64,000 nucleotides of DNA, taken from assembly GCA_946902985.2 (NCBI GenBank), contig OX336389.2, positions 341,408,444 through 341,472,443 on the forward strand. The letters run 5' to 3'. Origin of the DNA: Meconema thalassinum. Its lineage: Eukaryota > Arthropoda > Insecta > Orthoptera > Tettigoniidae. The translations under genes were made by a program, and so were the position numbers. The notes beneath the pieces were generated by a model. That model was not told where the DNA came from. It was given only the letters and a program-made list of their open reading frames with translations, and searched no databases. Numbering within the stretch: position 1 is the first letter of the stretch; every line of letters begins with the position of its first letter. Below are positions 21,815-34,016 of the stretch, in pieces.

Positions 21815-22953
21815 CTAGTAATATTTTAAACTGTGCTTCTGCTAGTGCAATTCTATACTCAAGGTTATCCACTCCATAAGACTGTTGGCACTCACAAGGG
21901 AAGTATTCCAGCTCGAACGACGAAAACCAACTGAAAGTGGGTTTAAAGTGTATATTTGTACCTATGTCAATAGCTATCAATGCCATTCATCTGTAAAAGT
22001 GCGTTTTCAGTCGCCAGCGCAATCTGAGTATGTGATAATGTGATCACCGTGGTATTTGATTTTGGACTATTGCAATGCGGGAACATCAAAAATAATGGAG
22101 TATGTCTACATGTTGCCCTTGTTAAAGGTGCGTACCGTTCCATTCCGCTGTTTTTAATCACTTCATTGCAACTTCACATTTACACTTCGATGTCGAATGA
22201 AGGACAACACAGAATCTTCTATTGTGGGAAAGATGACTATGTCAACACAGAACTGCATGTGTTAAGATTTCTTGTTACAAGCAAGTGTTCAACCTTGTGC
22301 CAGATGAACCACATCTGTTTCTTGTTAATATTATGGCCCGAATTGCCCGTTGCACTGTAGTTTCTGCTGCGAATTGTGTTTCTGCAATCTTTTTGTAATG
22401 TTACCACATATATGCTAAAGGTCTAACCAATTACTAGGAACGAATTTTCCCTAATATAATGGTCCGAATTGCCTGTTGCACAGTAGTTTCTGCTGAGAAT
22501 TGTGTCTCTGCAATCTTTGGACGCCGTAACTTCCGAACATTGATTGTACACTAATGTGGGGTTTTACAGATAAATGCCCTTGATGGGTAGTATAACAGAC
22601 ATATCTTCGTATGTTAAGCGCACTGCCCGTCGGTTTTAGCCGTTCGAGCTGGGATACTTCCCCCGTCAGTAATAGAGTACTTGTGTTTCTGCTAGTGCCA
22701 TAAATAACTAAAAGGTTATTCACTCCTCAAGACTATTGGCACTCAATAATATTTTGAGCTGTGATTCCACTGGTGCAGTTAACAACTCAAGGTTATTCAC
22801 TCTATAAGACTGTTGGCACTCAGTAATGTGTTTCTGCTAGTGCAGTGAACAACTCAAGGTTATTCAATGCTGAAGACTGTTCGCACCCAGTAATATTTTA
22901 AACTTTGTTTCTACTAGTGCAGTCAACAACTCAATAATATTTTGAACTGTGAA
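21815..22953. repeat. Composite repeat cluster: inverted arms, 62-bp direct repeat and minisatellite
   Basis: Units of about 65-80 bp with CTGCTAGTGCAGT, CAACTCAAGGTTATTCACT and GACTGTTGGCACTCA occur about four times at 22682-22953 and once alone at 21815-21895. The sequence at 21888-22000 matches 22568-22676 in inverted orientation (key word GTTCGAGCTGG). A 62-bp block at 22331 recurs at 22457 with a few changes. No coding is seen. It may be a non-autonomous element with inverted ends whose tips expanded, but its borders are unclear. Confidence 0.6.
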
Positions 22954-22984
22954 ACCTCGACAATTCAAAATCTATTAATCCAAA

Positions 22985-23449
22985 CAGATAAATTATCAAT
23001 TAATATGATAAAATTGGTCCGGCTAGATCAAACATAAAATGCCAGCGTTTCGCCCCGGTGTGCGGTTATCATATTAATTGATAATTTATCTGATCAAACG
23101 GAAATAACATCATATTCCCATTCGGGAATGTTCATAACCTATTTGGATTGCCAAGGTAAGGTTTTTGTTTTATGAAAGGGAGCTCGACTTCCGAAGCACA
23201 TTGGCATCACTCGTGACGTCAATACTACTTGTATTTTGTGTCTTGTGATGGCCTTCTCAGCATGTGCTAGCCATGCGTATTGGTGAGGTGTGTCTGTACC
23301 AACTGATGAGCCCAACGGCACACCGGGGCGAAACGCTGGCATTTTATGTTTGATCTAGCCGGACCAATTTTATCATATTAATTGATAATTTATCTGATCA
23401 AACGAAAATAACATCATATTCCCATTCGGGAATGTTCATAACCTACTTA
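22985..23449. repeat. Perfect 79-bp fold-back with overlapping direct repeats
   Basis: Arms 22985-23063 and 23318-23396 are exact reverse complements over 79 bp. They contain CGTTTCGCCCCGGTGTGC and ATCAATTAATATGATAAA. A block of about 79 bp following the left arm (23066-23144) recurs directly after or overlapping the right arm (23370-23449) with two or three changes. It carries its own small palindrome CCCATTCGGG. The ATTAATTGATAAT word thus occurs three times. This looks like a fold-back element or tandem satellite unit; no gene. Confidence 0.8.
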
Positions 23450-23671
23450 GTCCATTGTCAATCGTCATTTCCCAGCTGTTCTGCTTGTTGGCTAGTCACA
23501 GGCCTTGTTGCGGTACCTACTGCTTTGCTGACAGGAGATTTTCACAGTGTATGTTATGAGCTTAGTTAAAAAGGATTACGCCTTCCAGAGCGGAAAAGAT
23601 TTTTTATTAGCTTTAATTAGCGTTGATCATAAGCAGGGCCCAGATTCTGATGACATATCATCTTTTAAATA

Positions 23672-25136
23672 CACACATCAAAAAAAGTTTTGCATCACCT
23701 CGGTTCCCAGATCTCCGGCATATAGACGTTGACTGTGTATATTGTATCCAAGATACAGTCCCTTTGACTGTTCATAGATGTCACTAAAACTGCTCAAAGA
23801 TGTAAACAACCATGCATGAGCAGGGCCTATTAGACGGAGGGGGTACGACAGCCGATCAGTTCCAGTCATTCCACCAGGACGAAGGTACGCTGCTCATGTT
23901 GTCTGTAGTTCTACCATGCCTAGAAGGTCAATACCGCAGTTCGATCGCGTCCGCATTGTTACTTTGTGTCAAGAAGGGCTCTCAACAAGGGAAGTTTCCA
24001 GGCGTCTCAGAGTGAACCAAAGCGATGTTGTTCGGACATGGAGGAGGTACAGAGATACAGGAACTGTCGATGACAGGCCTCGCTCAGGCCGCCCAAGGGC
24101 TACTACTGTAGTGGATGACCGCTACTTACGGATTGCCGCTCGGAGGAACCCTGACAGCAATGCCACCATGTTGAATAATGCGTTTCGTTCAGCCACAGGA
24201 CGTCGTGTTTCAACTCAAACTGTGCGCAATAGGCTGCATGATGCGCAACTTCACTCCCGACGTCCATGGCGAGGTCCAGCTTTGCAACCCCGACACCATG
24301 CAGCGCGGTACAGATGGGCCCAACAACATGCTGAATGGACCCCACGGAATTGGCATCACGTTCTCTTCACCGATGAGTGTCGCATATGCCTTCAACCAGA
24401 CAATCGTCGGAGACGTGTTTGGAGGCACCCTGGTCAGGCTGAACGTCTTAGACACACTGTCCAGCGAGTGCAGCAAGGTGGTGGTTCCCTGATGTTTTGG
24501 GGTGGCATTATGTGGGGCCGACGTACGCCACTGGTGGTCATGGAAGGCTCCGAAACGGCTTTACGATACCTGAATGACATCCTCCGACCCATAGTGCAAC
24601 CATATCGGCAGAATATTGGAGAGGCATTTGTCTTCATGGACGACAATTCTCGACCTCATCGTGCACATCTTGTGAATGCGTTCCTTCAAGATAACGACAT
24701 CGCTCGACTACAGTGGCCAGCATGTTCGCCAGACATGAACCCTATCGAACATGCCTGGGATATGTTGAAAAGGGCTGTTTATGGACGTCTTGACCCACCA
24801 ACCACTCTGAGAGATTTACGCCGAATTGTCGTTGAGGAGTGGGACAATTTGGACCAACAGTGTCTTGATGAACTTGTGGATAGTATGCCACGGCGAATAC
24901 AGGCATGCATCAATGCAAGAGGACGTGCTACTGGGTATTAGAGGTAGTGGTGTGTACTGCAATCTGGACCACAAATGCTGAAAGTCTAGCTGTATGATGG
25001 TACAACATGCAATGTGTGGGTCTCATGAGCAATAAAACGAGCTGAAATGTTGTTTGTGTTGATCTCTATTCCCTTTGTATTTAACGGTTCCGGAACTCTT
25101 GGAACCGAGGTGATGCAAAACTTTTTTTGATGTGTG
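23672..25136 (+). mobile_element. Tc1-like transposon, intact copy 1 (1465 bp)
   Basis: Inverted ends CACACATCAAAAAAAG are flanked by TA (23670-23671 and 25137-25138). The ends match for at least 30 bp, through TTTTGCATCACCTCGGTTCC. It contains one intact transposase gene and sits inside a hAT-like MITE. An almost identical copy of the same length lies at 48248-49712 in the opposite orientation. Confidence 0.97.
23916..24941 (+). CDS. Tc1-like transposase, DD34E (341 aa, intact)
   Basis: ATG at 23916 (MPRRSIPQFDRVRIVTLCQ) opens a full-length frame of 341 aa, the usual size for Tc1. Residues 1-55 are a paired-like HTH (GLSTREVSRRLRVNQSDVVR). It continues with the GRPR linker motif (about 58-61). 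The DDE catalytic core follows: FTDE (first D about 150), FMDDNSRPH (second D) and PIEHAWD (E, 34 residues later). It would cut at the TIRs and insert at TA. No stop or frameshift is present. Codons are more GC-rich than the surroundings, as expected for a recent arrival. Confidence 0.97.
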   Translation: MPRRSIPQFDRVRIVTLCQEGLSTREVSRRLRVNQSDVVRTWRRYRDTGTVDDRPRSGRPRATTVVDDRYLRIAARRNPDSNATMLNNAFRSATGRRVSTQTVRNRLHDAQLHSRRPWRGPALQPRHHAARYRWAQQHAEWTPRNWHHVLFTDECRICLQPDNRRRRVWRHPGQAERLRHTVQRVQQGGGSLMFWGGIMWGRRTPLVVMEGSETALRYLNDILRPIVQPYRQNIGEAFVFMDDNSRPHRAHLVNAFLQDNDIARLQWPACSPDMNPIEHAWDMLKRAVYGRLDPPTTLRDLRRIVVEEWDNLDQQCLDELVDSMPRRIQACINARGRATGY

Positions 25137-25855
25137 TAGTTAAATAGAACACCACAGACATTGCTAACTTATATACAAATCCTGTCCTTGGCCCCCACAT
25201 TACAGAAATGCATATTTATTAAGTATTTTTTGTCATTTTCATTCTATGTATGTTATTTTTAGGTAATTTTCTTGGTTTTTGAGTCATTATTAAGTCATTT
25301 TATGGAATTTATTAGAATATTTTATACGTTTTGAGTCATTTTCTCTCTTTAATGGTTTATGGTGCATTTCTTGCGTATGGTACTGGATATTAACGGAACT
25401 GAAAGCGAGTATGGATACGAAGACATGAGAATCTTCACAACTTTGTTTAACCCTTATTTCTTCGAACATCCACATTCCAGGAGACACACTAGACTGAAAT
25501 AATAACCAGTATTTGTGTGCAAATATTCATAATGGTAAATGTCTATGCATTTTAACTCGTATTTGTCAAATAATATTTAAATTATATTAGGTAGTCTACC
25601 TCATCATCATCATCAAGTTTCCACTCCAGGTTCCCGGGTGTGGTTTACGAGCGCTCTAGGTAGTATACCTATTAAATTCATTTCAACATACAAGGATGTA
25701 GTCTTGAGTTTTTCGTGTGATGAAATTATGTCAGTTCCATTAAAATTTTAAGGTCATTTTTTAAAGTTTTGCATCATTTTATGGGATTTTGGTATCATTT
25801 TATAGGTCATTTTCCAAACATTTTTAGTCATCAAAATCCGGGCCCTGATCATAAG

Positions 25856-26111
25856 TATCTAGTCCTTCGCCATGCCAGCCAACAATAGACTTATTTAAAT
25901 ATTCTTCCAGTTACACTACTTCCGACACAATTGGTTCTATGGCTTCAAAACGTGGCTTTCAGGTCCGTCTGTTAATTATACAAATCCGCACCATTTCACC
26001 AAACTGAACTAAAGTTTACGTCCCGAGTTTTGTTCCTTATTTTGTGAGGCTTATAATGAGCCTAGATTAGTCCTTCTACTACAAATTTGATCCATCATCT
26101 ATGTGCCAAAC
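25856..26111. other. No gene recognised
   Basis: Unique-looking AT-rich sequence between the hAT-like MITE and the 130-bp tandem repeats. Confidence 0.4.
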
Positions 26112-26375
26112 AGCCTAAATCTAGGAAATGGAGAGGGATGTCTAAATTTCAAGTAAACAGTATTCCCTGCCAGGTTTCAAAAGTTAAGTACGTACAGAAT
26201 AATTTGGTTTAGTTCGGTGAAACGGTATAGATTTGTGCTAAAGGGCCTAAATGCAGTGAATGCAGAAGGCTGTCCGAAATTTCAAGTGGACAGTGTTACT
26301 CGTCGCGTTCCAAAGGGTAAGTACATAAAATTTGTTTCTGATCAGTGAAACGGTGTAGATTTAGGCCAAAGGGCC
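26112..26375 (+). repeat. 130-bp tandem repeat, units 1-2 (third unit split off by Gypsy B)
   Basis: Units start GCCTAAAT near 26113 and 26243, and the next start falls at about 26373, giving a period of 129-130 bp. Shared words are ATTTCAAGT, TCCAAAGGG or similar, GTGAAACGGT and TAGATTT. Unit 3 continues at 34017-34130, on the other side of Gypsy copy B. Units are diverged, so the array is old. Confidence 0.75.
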
Positions 26376-27784
26376 TGTAACGTATTTTTCGTGGGGTTTT
26401 ATGCAACTGGCATAAGTCAGTAGGAAGCCATTCTATATTTATTTACGCGGCAAATTGTTCAGCCAAGATAATTTTTCATGTTAATTTATTATTATTATTA
26501 TTAATTTATTATAATTATTATTAAGGTATTTTCGGAGCATTTTATAAAAATTATTAGCATTCAGATAGGTTTTCTATGTCTTAGAAAACGCTATCAAGCA
26601 AATTATTACGAACGACGATATCATAGAAAATTATCTGATTACGGAATTTTACGGAGTTTTTGTCAGTTAGGGTATTTGAGAGAGATGACTCACTGGGATT
26701 TCAAGTACACGCTGAATCTTGTCGAGGAGCATGACGCAATCTTGGGTCGCAAGGTCTAGAAAAGGCGAATTGTGGAAACGGAAATCGACTTCTCCCTCCC
26801 GCGGAGTGTAATGAGGAAGGAGTGGGGATCTAGCGCGTAGGGTGCAGCCAATCAGTGGCGACGACGTAAGCTAGATGTCGGTACCATGGTGGGGGAGCCA
26901 ACAGGTGCATATATCGTTCGACGCGCCGTGAAACAAGAACAATCTGTGTAGTTCTTGCCGAGTGTGGATATACGCGGGAATCGCTCCGATGTTCCGTGGA
27001 AGAGGACTATCTGTGAAATACTTGAGGTGTACGGTCGCAAGTGCGTGTCGCTCCGATGTTCAGTGGAGTTAGCGACGAACTTTTGTAAAACTTGGTTGTA
27101 CGAGTGTTTGGGTCCGAGGTACGGACCATAGAATTATCTAATCTACCAGAATATCATCAAATTCCGACGGAGATGACGACGTCCAGGAGACTGTGGGAAG
27201 CTCACAACATCTTCAAGAACGAGGGAAATGCTTTGGCAATTTCCAGTGGTAAGCGCCAATGACGCAGAAATACGCAATCTCTCATTTTCTTTGTTCTACA
27301 TTTCATATTTCAGTAACTTCATAGCTTGGAAATACGAGTAAAATCAATTTATCAGACTCCGTTTTCACGTAATTTTCTATCGGTAATATTCAAATCACAA
27401 CGCTCCAATTTAAATTTTATACTTATTATTATTAATTTTGCTATTCTTGTTTTATATAATAAATTCATTTCTTTTACAATGCAATCTTTGCTTTCAGTAG
27501 GTAGCATTAGATATAGACCAATTCCTTCTCCTGATACAATTGTTTGTTGGGTTAATGATCAAATCATACCACGATCTGAGTGAATAGAGTCTTGAAGGTG
27601 TTCTGCCAGAGCTAGACGTTGTTAAATACAAATTTAGATTTCAACATTGCGTTGAGGTCTTGGCGCCCATTACAACAACATAGCTTAGGCAAAGGTAAAC
27701 AGTTACATTTCTCACCCAACAGTTAGGAGCTAGCAAAACGTCTCATTTGTACGCTCAACGTGGAGCAAAGTAAATAACGTTTCA
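26376..27784 (+). repeat. 5' LTR of Gypsy B
   Basis: The LTR starts TGTAACGTATTTTTCG and ends CGTTTCA. The candidate spliced ORF is present as 27173-27248 joined to 27498-27583. Compared with A, the promoter region carries an extra partly duplicated segment (CGCTCCGATGTTC twice, about 26973 and 27049). Confidence 0.95.
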
Positions 27785-27897
27785 CTTGTCGCCGACAACT
27801 TGGGGCTGAAAACCTAATAACATTTGTGGAAGGAGAAGGGTATATATTTCTGTGCCTGTATTTTGGGGGTTATTTGTCTGTATCAGTGTATATCATT

Positions 27898-29872
27898 ATG
27901 GGGGATGAGAAAGAAAGACAGATGAGGTTACGTAGTGGTCATCAACGGGAGAGTGATGATACGAGCAGTATGTCGAGTGATGGTAGTACCGGGGTAGCGG
28001 AGGTAAATCCCGATACTGAAACAGGGAGTGTAGGCGGCCAACCAGAATTAAAAACTTTACTTCTCGAGTTTATGTATCAGAACAAAGTTAGTAGTGATGC
28101 CTTAAATGCAAAGTTAGAACAGAATAACGCTAAATTAGAACAAAACAGTAGGGAAAATAAAGAAAGTACAGAAGCTTTAAATGCAAAGTTAGAACAGAAT
28201 AACGCTAAACTAGAACAAAACAGTAGGGAAAATAAAGAAAGTACAGAAGCTTTAAATGCAAAGTTAGAACAGAATAACGCTAAACTAGAACAAAACAGTA
28301 GGGAAAATAAAGAAAGTACAGAGGCTTTAAATGCAAAATTAGAACAGAATAACGCTAAACTAGAACAAAACAGTAGGGAAAATAAAGAGAGTAATAGGGA
28401 ATTGAGCGATAGTTTAAACGCCAGATTAGAACAAAACAGTAGGGAAATGAGTGACAAATTCGAACTGATTAGAGGTGAGATCCGGGGGGTGATGGAAGAA
28501 AAGGCTAAAGAGATTATTGCAGATGTAGACAGAAAATTAGGAAAAGTACAGGAGGAGTTGGAAATTAGAATCAGTACACAGGCTGAAAATTTAAAAGAAC
28601 TAGTGCAACTGGAAACACAGCAGGTCAAAAAGCAATTGGGGGGAGAAATTGACAAAATTCAGGTAGCTACTAAAGAGGTTAAGGAACAGCTGGGGGGTAG
28701 AATTGAGAAAGTCCACTCACAAATAGTTGCAGAAGTAAATGATTTAAGAGAGAGTAATAAAGAGAGCATTAGCAAGATTGAGGAGAAACAAGCAAAGCTA
28801 TATGATAAAGTAGAAGAATCAGAAGGAAACATTAAATTAACAGTAAACAGTATTGAGAGGAAGGCTGAGGAGAAAATCGCAGAATTAGAGTTAAAATTAA
28901 AAGCTAGGATCAGGCAAGAAAATAGTCAGAATAGGCCAGTTTTTGTGAATAGCACACACAGGGAGGTAGAACTGGGTAAGTTCAGCAATCGACAGGGGTG
29001 CCCAATGGAGTTCATGAACACTATAGAAAATAAATTCGGGGAGAGGTTGGAAAATGGTAGTATTGAGTGGTGCCAGGTAGTTGAAATTTTAGAACAAGTG
29101 TTTGTGGGGGAAACGAGGAATTGGTTTGCTGTCTACAGAGACAAGTTTACTGATATGAATGATTTTAAAATAAAATTCTGTGAAAAGTTCTGGAATGAGG
29201 TTATTCAGTCGCAGCATCGTGAGGGAGTAGTGTGTGGTAAATATAACCCTAAAGGAAGCTCCACCATGACCGAATACTTTTTAGGGCAGGTATTAGTGTG
29301 TAAATATCTGGATGGCTTGAAGGAGGAAAGTGATGTGGTAAGGTTGCTACTTAGGCACTTTCCCTATAGGATCAAGGAGGCTGCTTGTATCCAGAATGTA
29401 AAGACTATATCACAAGTAGAAAGTTTGTTAAGCACATTTGATGCACTAGGGAGAGGGGGGTTATGAGGACAATTTCAATAGGAACCAGGGTAATAATAAT
29501 AATAGACCTAATGAAGCCAGGCATCAGGAAGTTCAAGGGAACGGTGGCGAAGGGGCCAATGCTCAAAATAGAAATAATAATAATCAGCTAAATCAGAACA
29601 GAGGAAATGGCTATGGTAATCAGTATCAAGGGAGGAACAATGATTACAGGGGAAATCAAGGGAGAAACAATGATTTCAGGGGAAATCAAGGGAGAAATTA
29701 TAATGACAATAATTACAACCAGAATAGGGGTCAAGGAAGAGGACAGCCTAGTGGTAGTAATATACAGCCAAACAATGACAACACAACTCAGAACAACCAG
29801 ACCAGTGCAGTAGTAACTAGTACTACGGCCAGCTGTAGCGGTTCTTTAAACGCGAACCAGGCTGCGAAGTAA
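27898..29872 (+). pseudogene. gag: gag of Gypsy B, frameshifted
   Basis: It starts at ATG 27898 (MGDEKERQMRLRSG) as in copy A. The N-terminal coiled coil contains four units of a 25-residue repeat (KLEQNNAKLEQNSRENKEST, 20 shown), then the same coiled-coil spacer and capsid-like domain. A G run at 29455-29460 has six G where A has five. This shifts the frame after DALGRGG and stops it at 29464-29466. The remaining Asn/Gly/Arg-rich tail is readable in the next frame to TAA 29870-29872. Compared with A, one GRNNDFRGNQ unit is missing. Slippery heptamer TTTAAAC is at 29845-29851. Confidence 0.92.
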
Positions 29873-31535
29873 GGTCAGAATCTCAGTCTGTAGCATGCCC
29901 TGTCCATACAATTATACAGGAACCCTATGACCTAAATGTAAGAAATGAATTATTACATGAACTAAATGATGAAGGTATTATTCAGGAAGTGGTTAGTAAG
30001 AGCCCCATAGTTAAATTTAACGTGTCCGAGGCGTACACAGATGTTTTAATTGATAGTGGTTGTATGAAGAGTTGCATAAGTAGTGCATTTTATGATAAAA
30101 TGAAAGGAACTGGAGTAAATTTTGAGGAGATGCCAATTAAAAGCACTTTTGTTATCACAGCTGTTGGGAAGAGGTCTAAAGTAATTTCTAAGCAAGTTTT
30201 AGTAGACATTAAAATTAATAATCATGTAGAGAAGCAGATTTGCCTTGTAATTCCAAATTTAGTATTCAGTGTTATCTTGGGTTCAGAGTGGCTAAGTACA
30301 GTGTCTGGTAACTTATGTTATGATGTAGGGAGTTTGAAATTTAAATGGGGAGATTCTGAAGTAGAAGTAGCGTTCAATGACCATATTCAGAGGAGTAGTA
30401 TTGTAGGTGTGATTTGTACTTTAAATGAGATATCGCCAGCCGTAGAGCGGGGTTCTCCATGTTTTGTGGGCAGTGTGATTACGAACGGAAGTCTAGAGGA
30501 CTCGTTACGTGAGGCTGCATTTCAGGGAAATATAGAGGATGAACAGTGTGTTCGGCTCTATGATGTGTTATTGTGTAATAGGAGAGTTTTTGACGATCGC
30601 ATTGGTATGGCCAATTGCTATACACATTCATTGAACGTTATTGATAGGTCAGTATTCACAGGACATAGATATCCTGTACCTTTCGCTTATCAGAGTGCAG
30701 TTGAGGCACAAATTAATCAGATGCTTGAAGATGGGTTTATTGAGCACTCGAACAGTCCATATGTTAATTCTTTGATCACGGTACCCTAGACCGACGGCAC
30801 TGTTCGTATTTGTTTAGACGCTCGTTTGGTTAACAGTAGAATTAGTTCAGATCAGCTGAAATCTATGCCAATAGAGGAATTAATGCAAACATTTGAGGGG
30901 AAGAAGTATTTCACTTGAGTAGATTTGAGTTCCAGTTTTTGGCAAGTGCCACTTATGTACGAAGATAGACCATTTACAGCTTTTAGTCATAAATATAACC
31001 TTTATCAATTTTGTAGAACACCTTATGGGTTAAAGAGTAGTTCAGCAGCTTTAATTAGGGCTTTAAACATCGCATTAGGGGATGACACAGGAGAGTTTGT
31101 AACCATTTACATAGATGATATGGTAATTAGTTCACGCAGTTTTGAGGAGCATCTATGTCATTTAGATATAGTTTTTCAGAAGTTAGATCAGGCAGGGTTC
31201 ACTTTGAAGCTGTCTAAGTCGTCATTCTGTCAGTCAGAAGTGACATTTTTAGGTCATAGAGTGTCGATTAGAGGTGTAACACCAGAGGAAAGTAGGGTTA
31301 GCATGTGTGGACAGTAGCAACAGGGCATCGTTACAGACACTGAGGAATATGCTAGTAGAGCAACGTGATGACGTTCATTTAAAGGGAGCCACTTGCAAGG
31401 TTGGAAGCAGGTGACGCAGAAACATTTATAGTTTCCAAACGTATTGGGAAAACAGCATATGTGCTGGAGAATAGTGAGGGAAACAGATTATACGGGACGT
31501 ATAATATACATAGTCTACGAAAATATGTGTCATAA
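29852..31535 (+). pseudogene. pol: pol of Gypsy B: protease and partial RT with stops, integrase deleted
   Basis: Protease (LIDSGC) and RT (TPYGLKSS, YIDDM) align throughout with copy A. Two substitutions create stops: TAG at 30787-30789 (AAG in A) and TGA at 30916-30918 (TGT in A). The two large deletions have junctions matching those in A, at 31300/31301 and about 31421. The surviving tail ends at TAA 31533-31535. It is inactive. Confidence 0.92.
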
Positions 31536-32607
31536 AGTGAGTGTGTTTAGCTGGCGAGCCAGCCTATCAAATGAGTAAGTGTGGTGTCTGGTGCGTGGAA
31601 GATCTGGTCTTAAGGCAGGCGTATCAGAAGTCACACAGGGGGGTAGTATGTAAGTAAATGAGAGTTTTTAAGGTACAGGGAAATATGACGGGATTGTCGG
31701 ATGCTCTTGAGCACTAAAATGTCTCGATACACCAAGGCCAGAATTTGGTAGCGCTGGTGAATTCCCATTTGCCTCCTAGAGATGGGTGAGCGCTTGGACA
31801 GGGTATTTTTGCTTAAGGCGACCACGAGGAAAAAGATGGGCCATCAGAAGGCGAGACAGTCCTTCATGAAACTAATACATATCAGCACACGTGATTTCTG
31901 TTTACAGCCTCGCCATGTAAGATTTGTAAGTGTGTAATTTAAGGTAATTTGTACAAAGGTATTATTTGTGTGAGGAGAAATGGTCTGTGTTGAGAACTAG
32001 TATTAAGTAGAATATGGTCTACGGGAACTTAACAAGACAGGGCGATTACGGCACAGAAATATTTGGTGTTATATGTAATGCGCATTTACTGTTTTTTTTC
32101 TTTCAGAAGTCAATATTAATTGAATCTACTTCAAAGAGAGATTAAGTATTATGGTCACGAGGCGCTGCCACAATAGTGTGATCGTGTGCTCAGTGATAAG
32201 TGGGATTAATTTCACAATAAGGAAGGAACCTCCAGTGAAATTAGAAGGTTCTAGGGAGATATAAATATATCAGAACACCTTCAATGCGTGTGATATGACA
32301 TCGTAAATACATAGTGCTCACACATTAATTATGTCTATTTCTCCAACATAGAGAAATTTGAGAGGCGGAAATATCCGTGGAACACTATTCCATATGTAAA
32401 ACATTGGACTGGTTGCAAAGTGCAATCCATAGTGACAACAAACTTTGACGCAAAGTGCGTGAAGAAAAAATATGAGTGTATATATCTGTAATTTAGGGTG
32501 ATTTCGTTTATGTAATATGTATTTTGGATGGGGTTTATTAACGTGTCTGGGATAATCGGATAATGGACCGTCGTCACGGTAAATCATCCGATGATCCGAG
32601 GCGAATA
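31536..32607 (+). other. 3' non-coding region of Gypsy B
   Basis: About 1.07 kb homologous to 5439-6514. It keeps a pyrimidine run plus CTTTCAG near 32093-32106. No env-like frame and no polypurine tract next to the LTR. Confidence 0.6.
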
Positions 32608-34016
32608 TGTAACGTATTTTTCGTGGGGTTTTATGCAACTGGCATAAGTCAGTAGGAAGCCATTCTATATTTATTTACGCGGCAAATTGTTCAGCCAAGA
32701 TAATTTTTCATGTTAATTTATTATTATTATTATTAATTTATTATAATTATTATTAAGGTATTTTCGGAGCATTTTATAAAAATTATTAGCATTCAGATAG
32801 GTTTTCTATGTTTTAGAAAACGCTATCAAGCAAATTATTACGAACGACGATATCATAGAAAATTATCTGATTACGGAATTTTACGGAGTTTTTGTCAGTT
32901 AGGGTATTTGAGAGAGATGACTCACTGGGATTTCAAGTACACGCTGAATCTTGTCGAGGAGCATGACGCAATCTTGGGTCGCAAGGTCTAGAAAAGGCGA
33001 ATTGTGGAAACGGAAATCGACTTCTCCCTCCCGCGGAGTGTAATGAGGAAGGAGTGGGGATCTAGCGCGTAGGGTGCAGCCAATCAGTGGCGACGACGTA
33101 AGCTAGATGTCGGTACCATGGTGGGGGAGCCAACAGGTGCATATATCGTTCGACGCGCCGTGAAACAAGAACAATCTGTGTAGTTCTTGCCGAGTGTGGA
33201 TATACGCGGGAATCGCTCCGATGTTCCGTGGAAGAGGACTATCTGTGAAATACTTGAGGTGTACGGTCGCAAGTGCGTGTCGCTCCGATGTTCAGTGGAG
33301 TTAGCGACGAACTTTTGTAAAACTTGGTTGTACGAGTGTTTGGGTCCGAGGTACGGACCATAGAATTATCTAATCTACCAGAATATCATCAAATTCCGAC
33401 GGAGATGACGACGTCCAGGAGACTGTGGGAAGCTCACAACATCTTCAAGAACGAGGGAAATGCTTTGGCAATTTCCAGTGGTAAGCGCTAATGACGCAGA
33501 AATACGCAATCTCTCATTTTCTTTGTTCTACATTTCATATTTCAGTAACTTCATAGCTTGGAAATACGAGTAAAATCAATTTATCAGACTCCGTTTTCAC
33601 GTAATTTTCTATCGGTAATATTCAAATCACAACGCTCCAATTTAAATTTTATACTTATTATTATTAATTTTGCTATTCTTGTTTTATATAATAAATTCAT
33701 TTCTTTTACAATGCAATCTTTGCTTTCAGTAGGTAGCATTAGATATAGACCAATTCCTTCTCCTGATACAATTGTTTGTTGGGTTAATGATCAAATCATA
33801 CCACGATCTGAGTGAATAGAGTCTTGAAGGTGTTCTGCCAGAGCTAGACGTTGTTAAATACAAATTTAGATTTCAACATTGCGTTGAGGTCTTGGCGCCC
33901 ATTAAAACAACATAGCTTAGGCAAAGGTAAACAGTTACATTTCTCACCCAACAGTTAGGAGCTAGCAAAACGTCTCATTTGTACGCTCAACGTGGAGCAA
34001 AGTAAATAACGTTTCA
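32608..34016 (+). repeat. 3' LTR of Gypsy B
   Basis: Nearly identical to the 5' LTR (three differences by eye). It ends CGTTTCA, followed by GGCC. Confidence 0.96.

Larger units (their letters stand above)
23634..25847. mobile_element. hAT-like MITE interrupted by Tc1 copy 1
   Basis: Ends CAGGGCCC (23634) and GGGCCCTG (ending 25847) are inverted repeats that extend, with a few mismatches, to about 21 bp. An exact 8-bp duplication ATCATAAG lies at 23626-23633 and 25848-25855, which is typical of hAT. Without the Tc1 and its TA duplication the element is about 747 bp. It is non-coding and rich in GTCATTTT repeats. Confidence 0.87.
26376..34016 (+). mobile_element. Gypsy copy B, LTR retrotransposon with the same internal deletions as A
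   Basis: Two 1409-bp LTRs (26376-27784 and 32608-34016) are flanked by an exact 4-bp duplication GGCC (26372-26375 and 34017-34020). By eye the LTRs differ at only three sites, so this is the youngest of the three Gypsy copies. Internal order matches copy A, including both pol deletions. Gag and pol carry extra breaks. Confidence 0.96.

Noticed and set aside
23066..23449. CRISPR-like direct repeats
   Set aside because: Only two or three repeat copies with inverted partners in eukaryotic DNA, no spacers of uniform length and no cas genes.
24103..24646. Several overlapping frames inside the Tc1 transposase
   Set aside because: Mirror or shifted frames of a GC-rich gene. The 341-aa DD34E frame explains the region.
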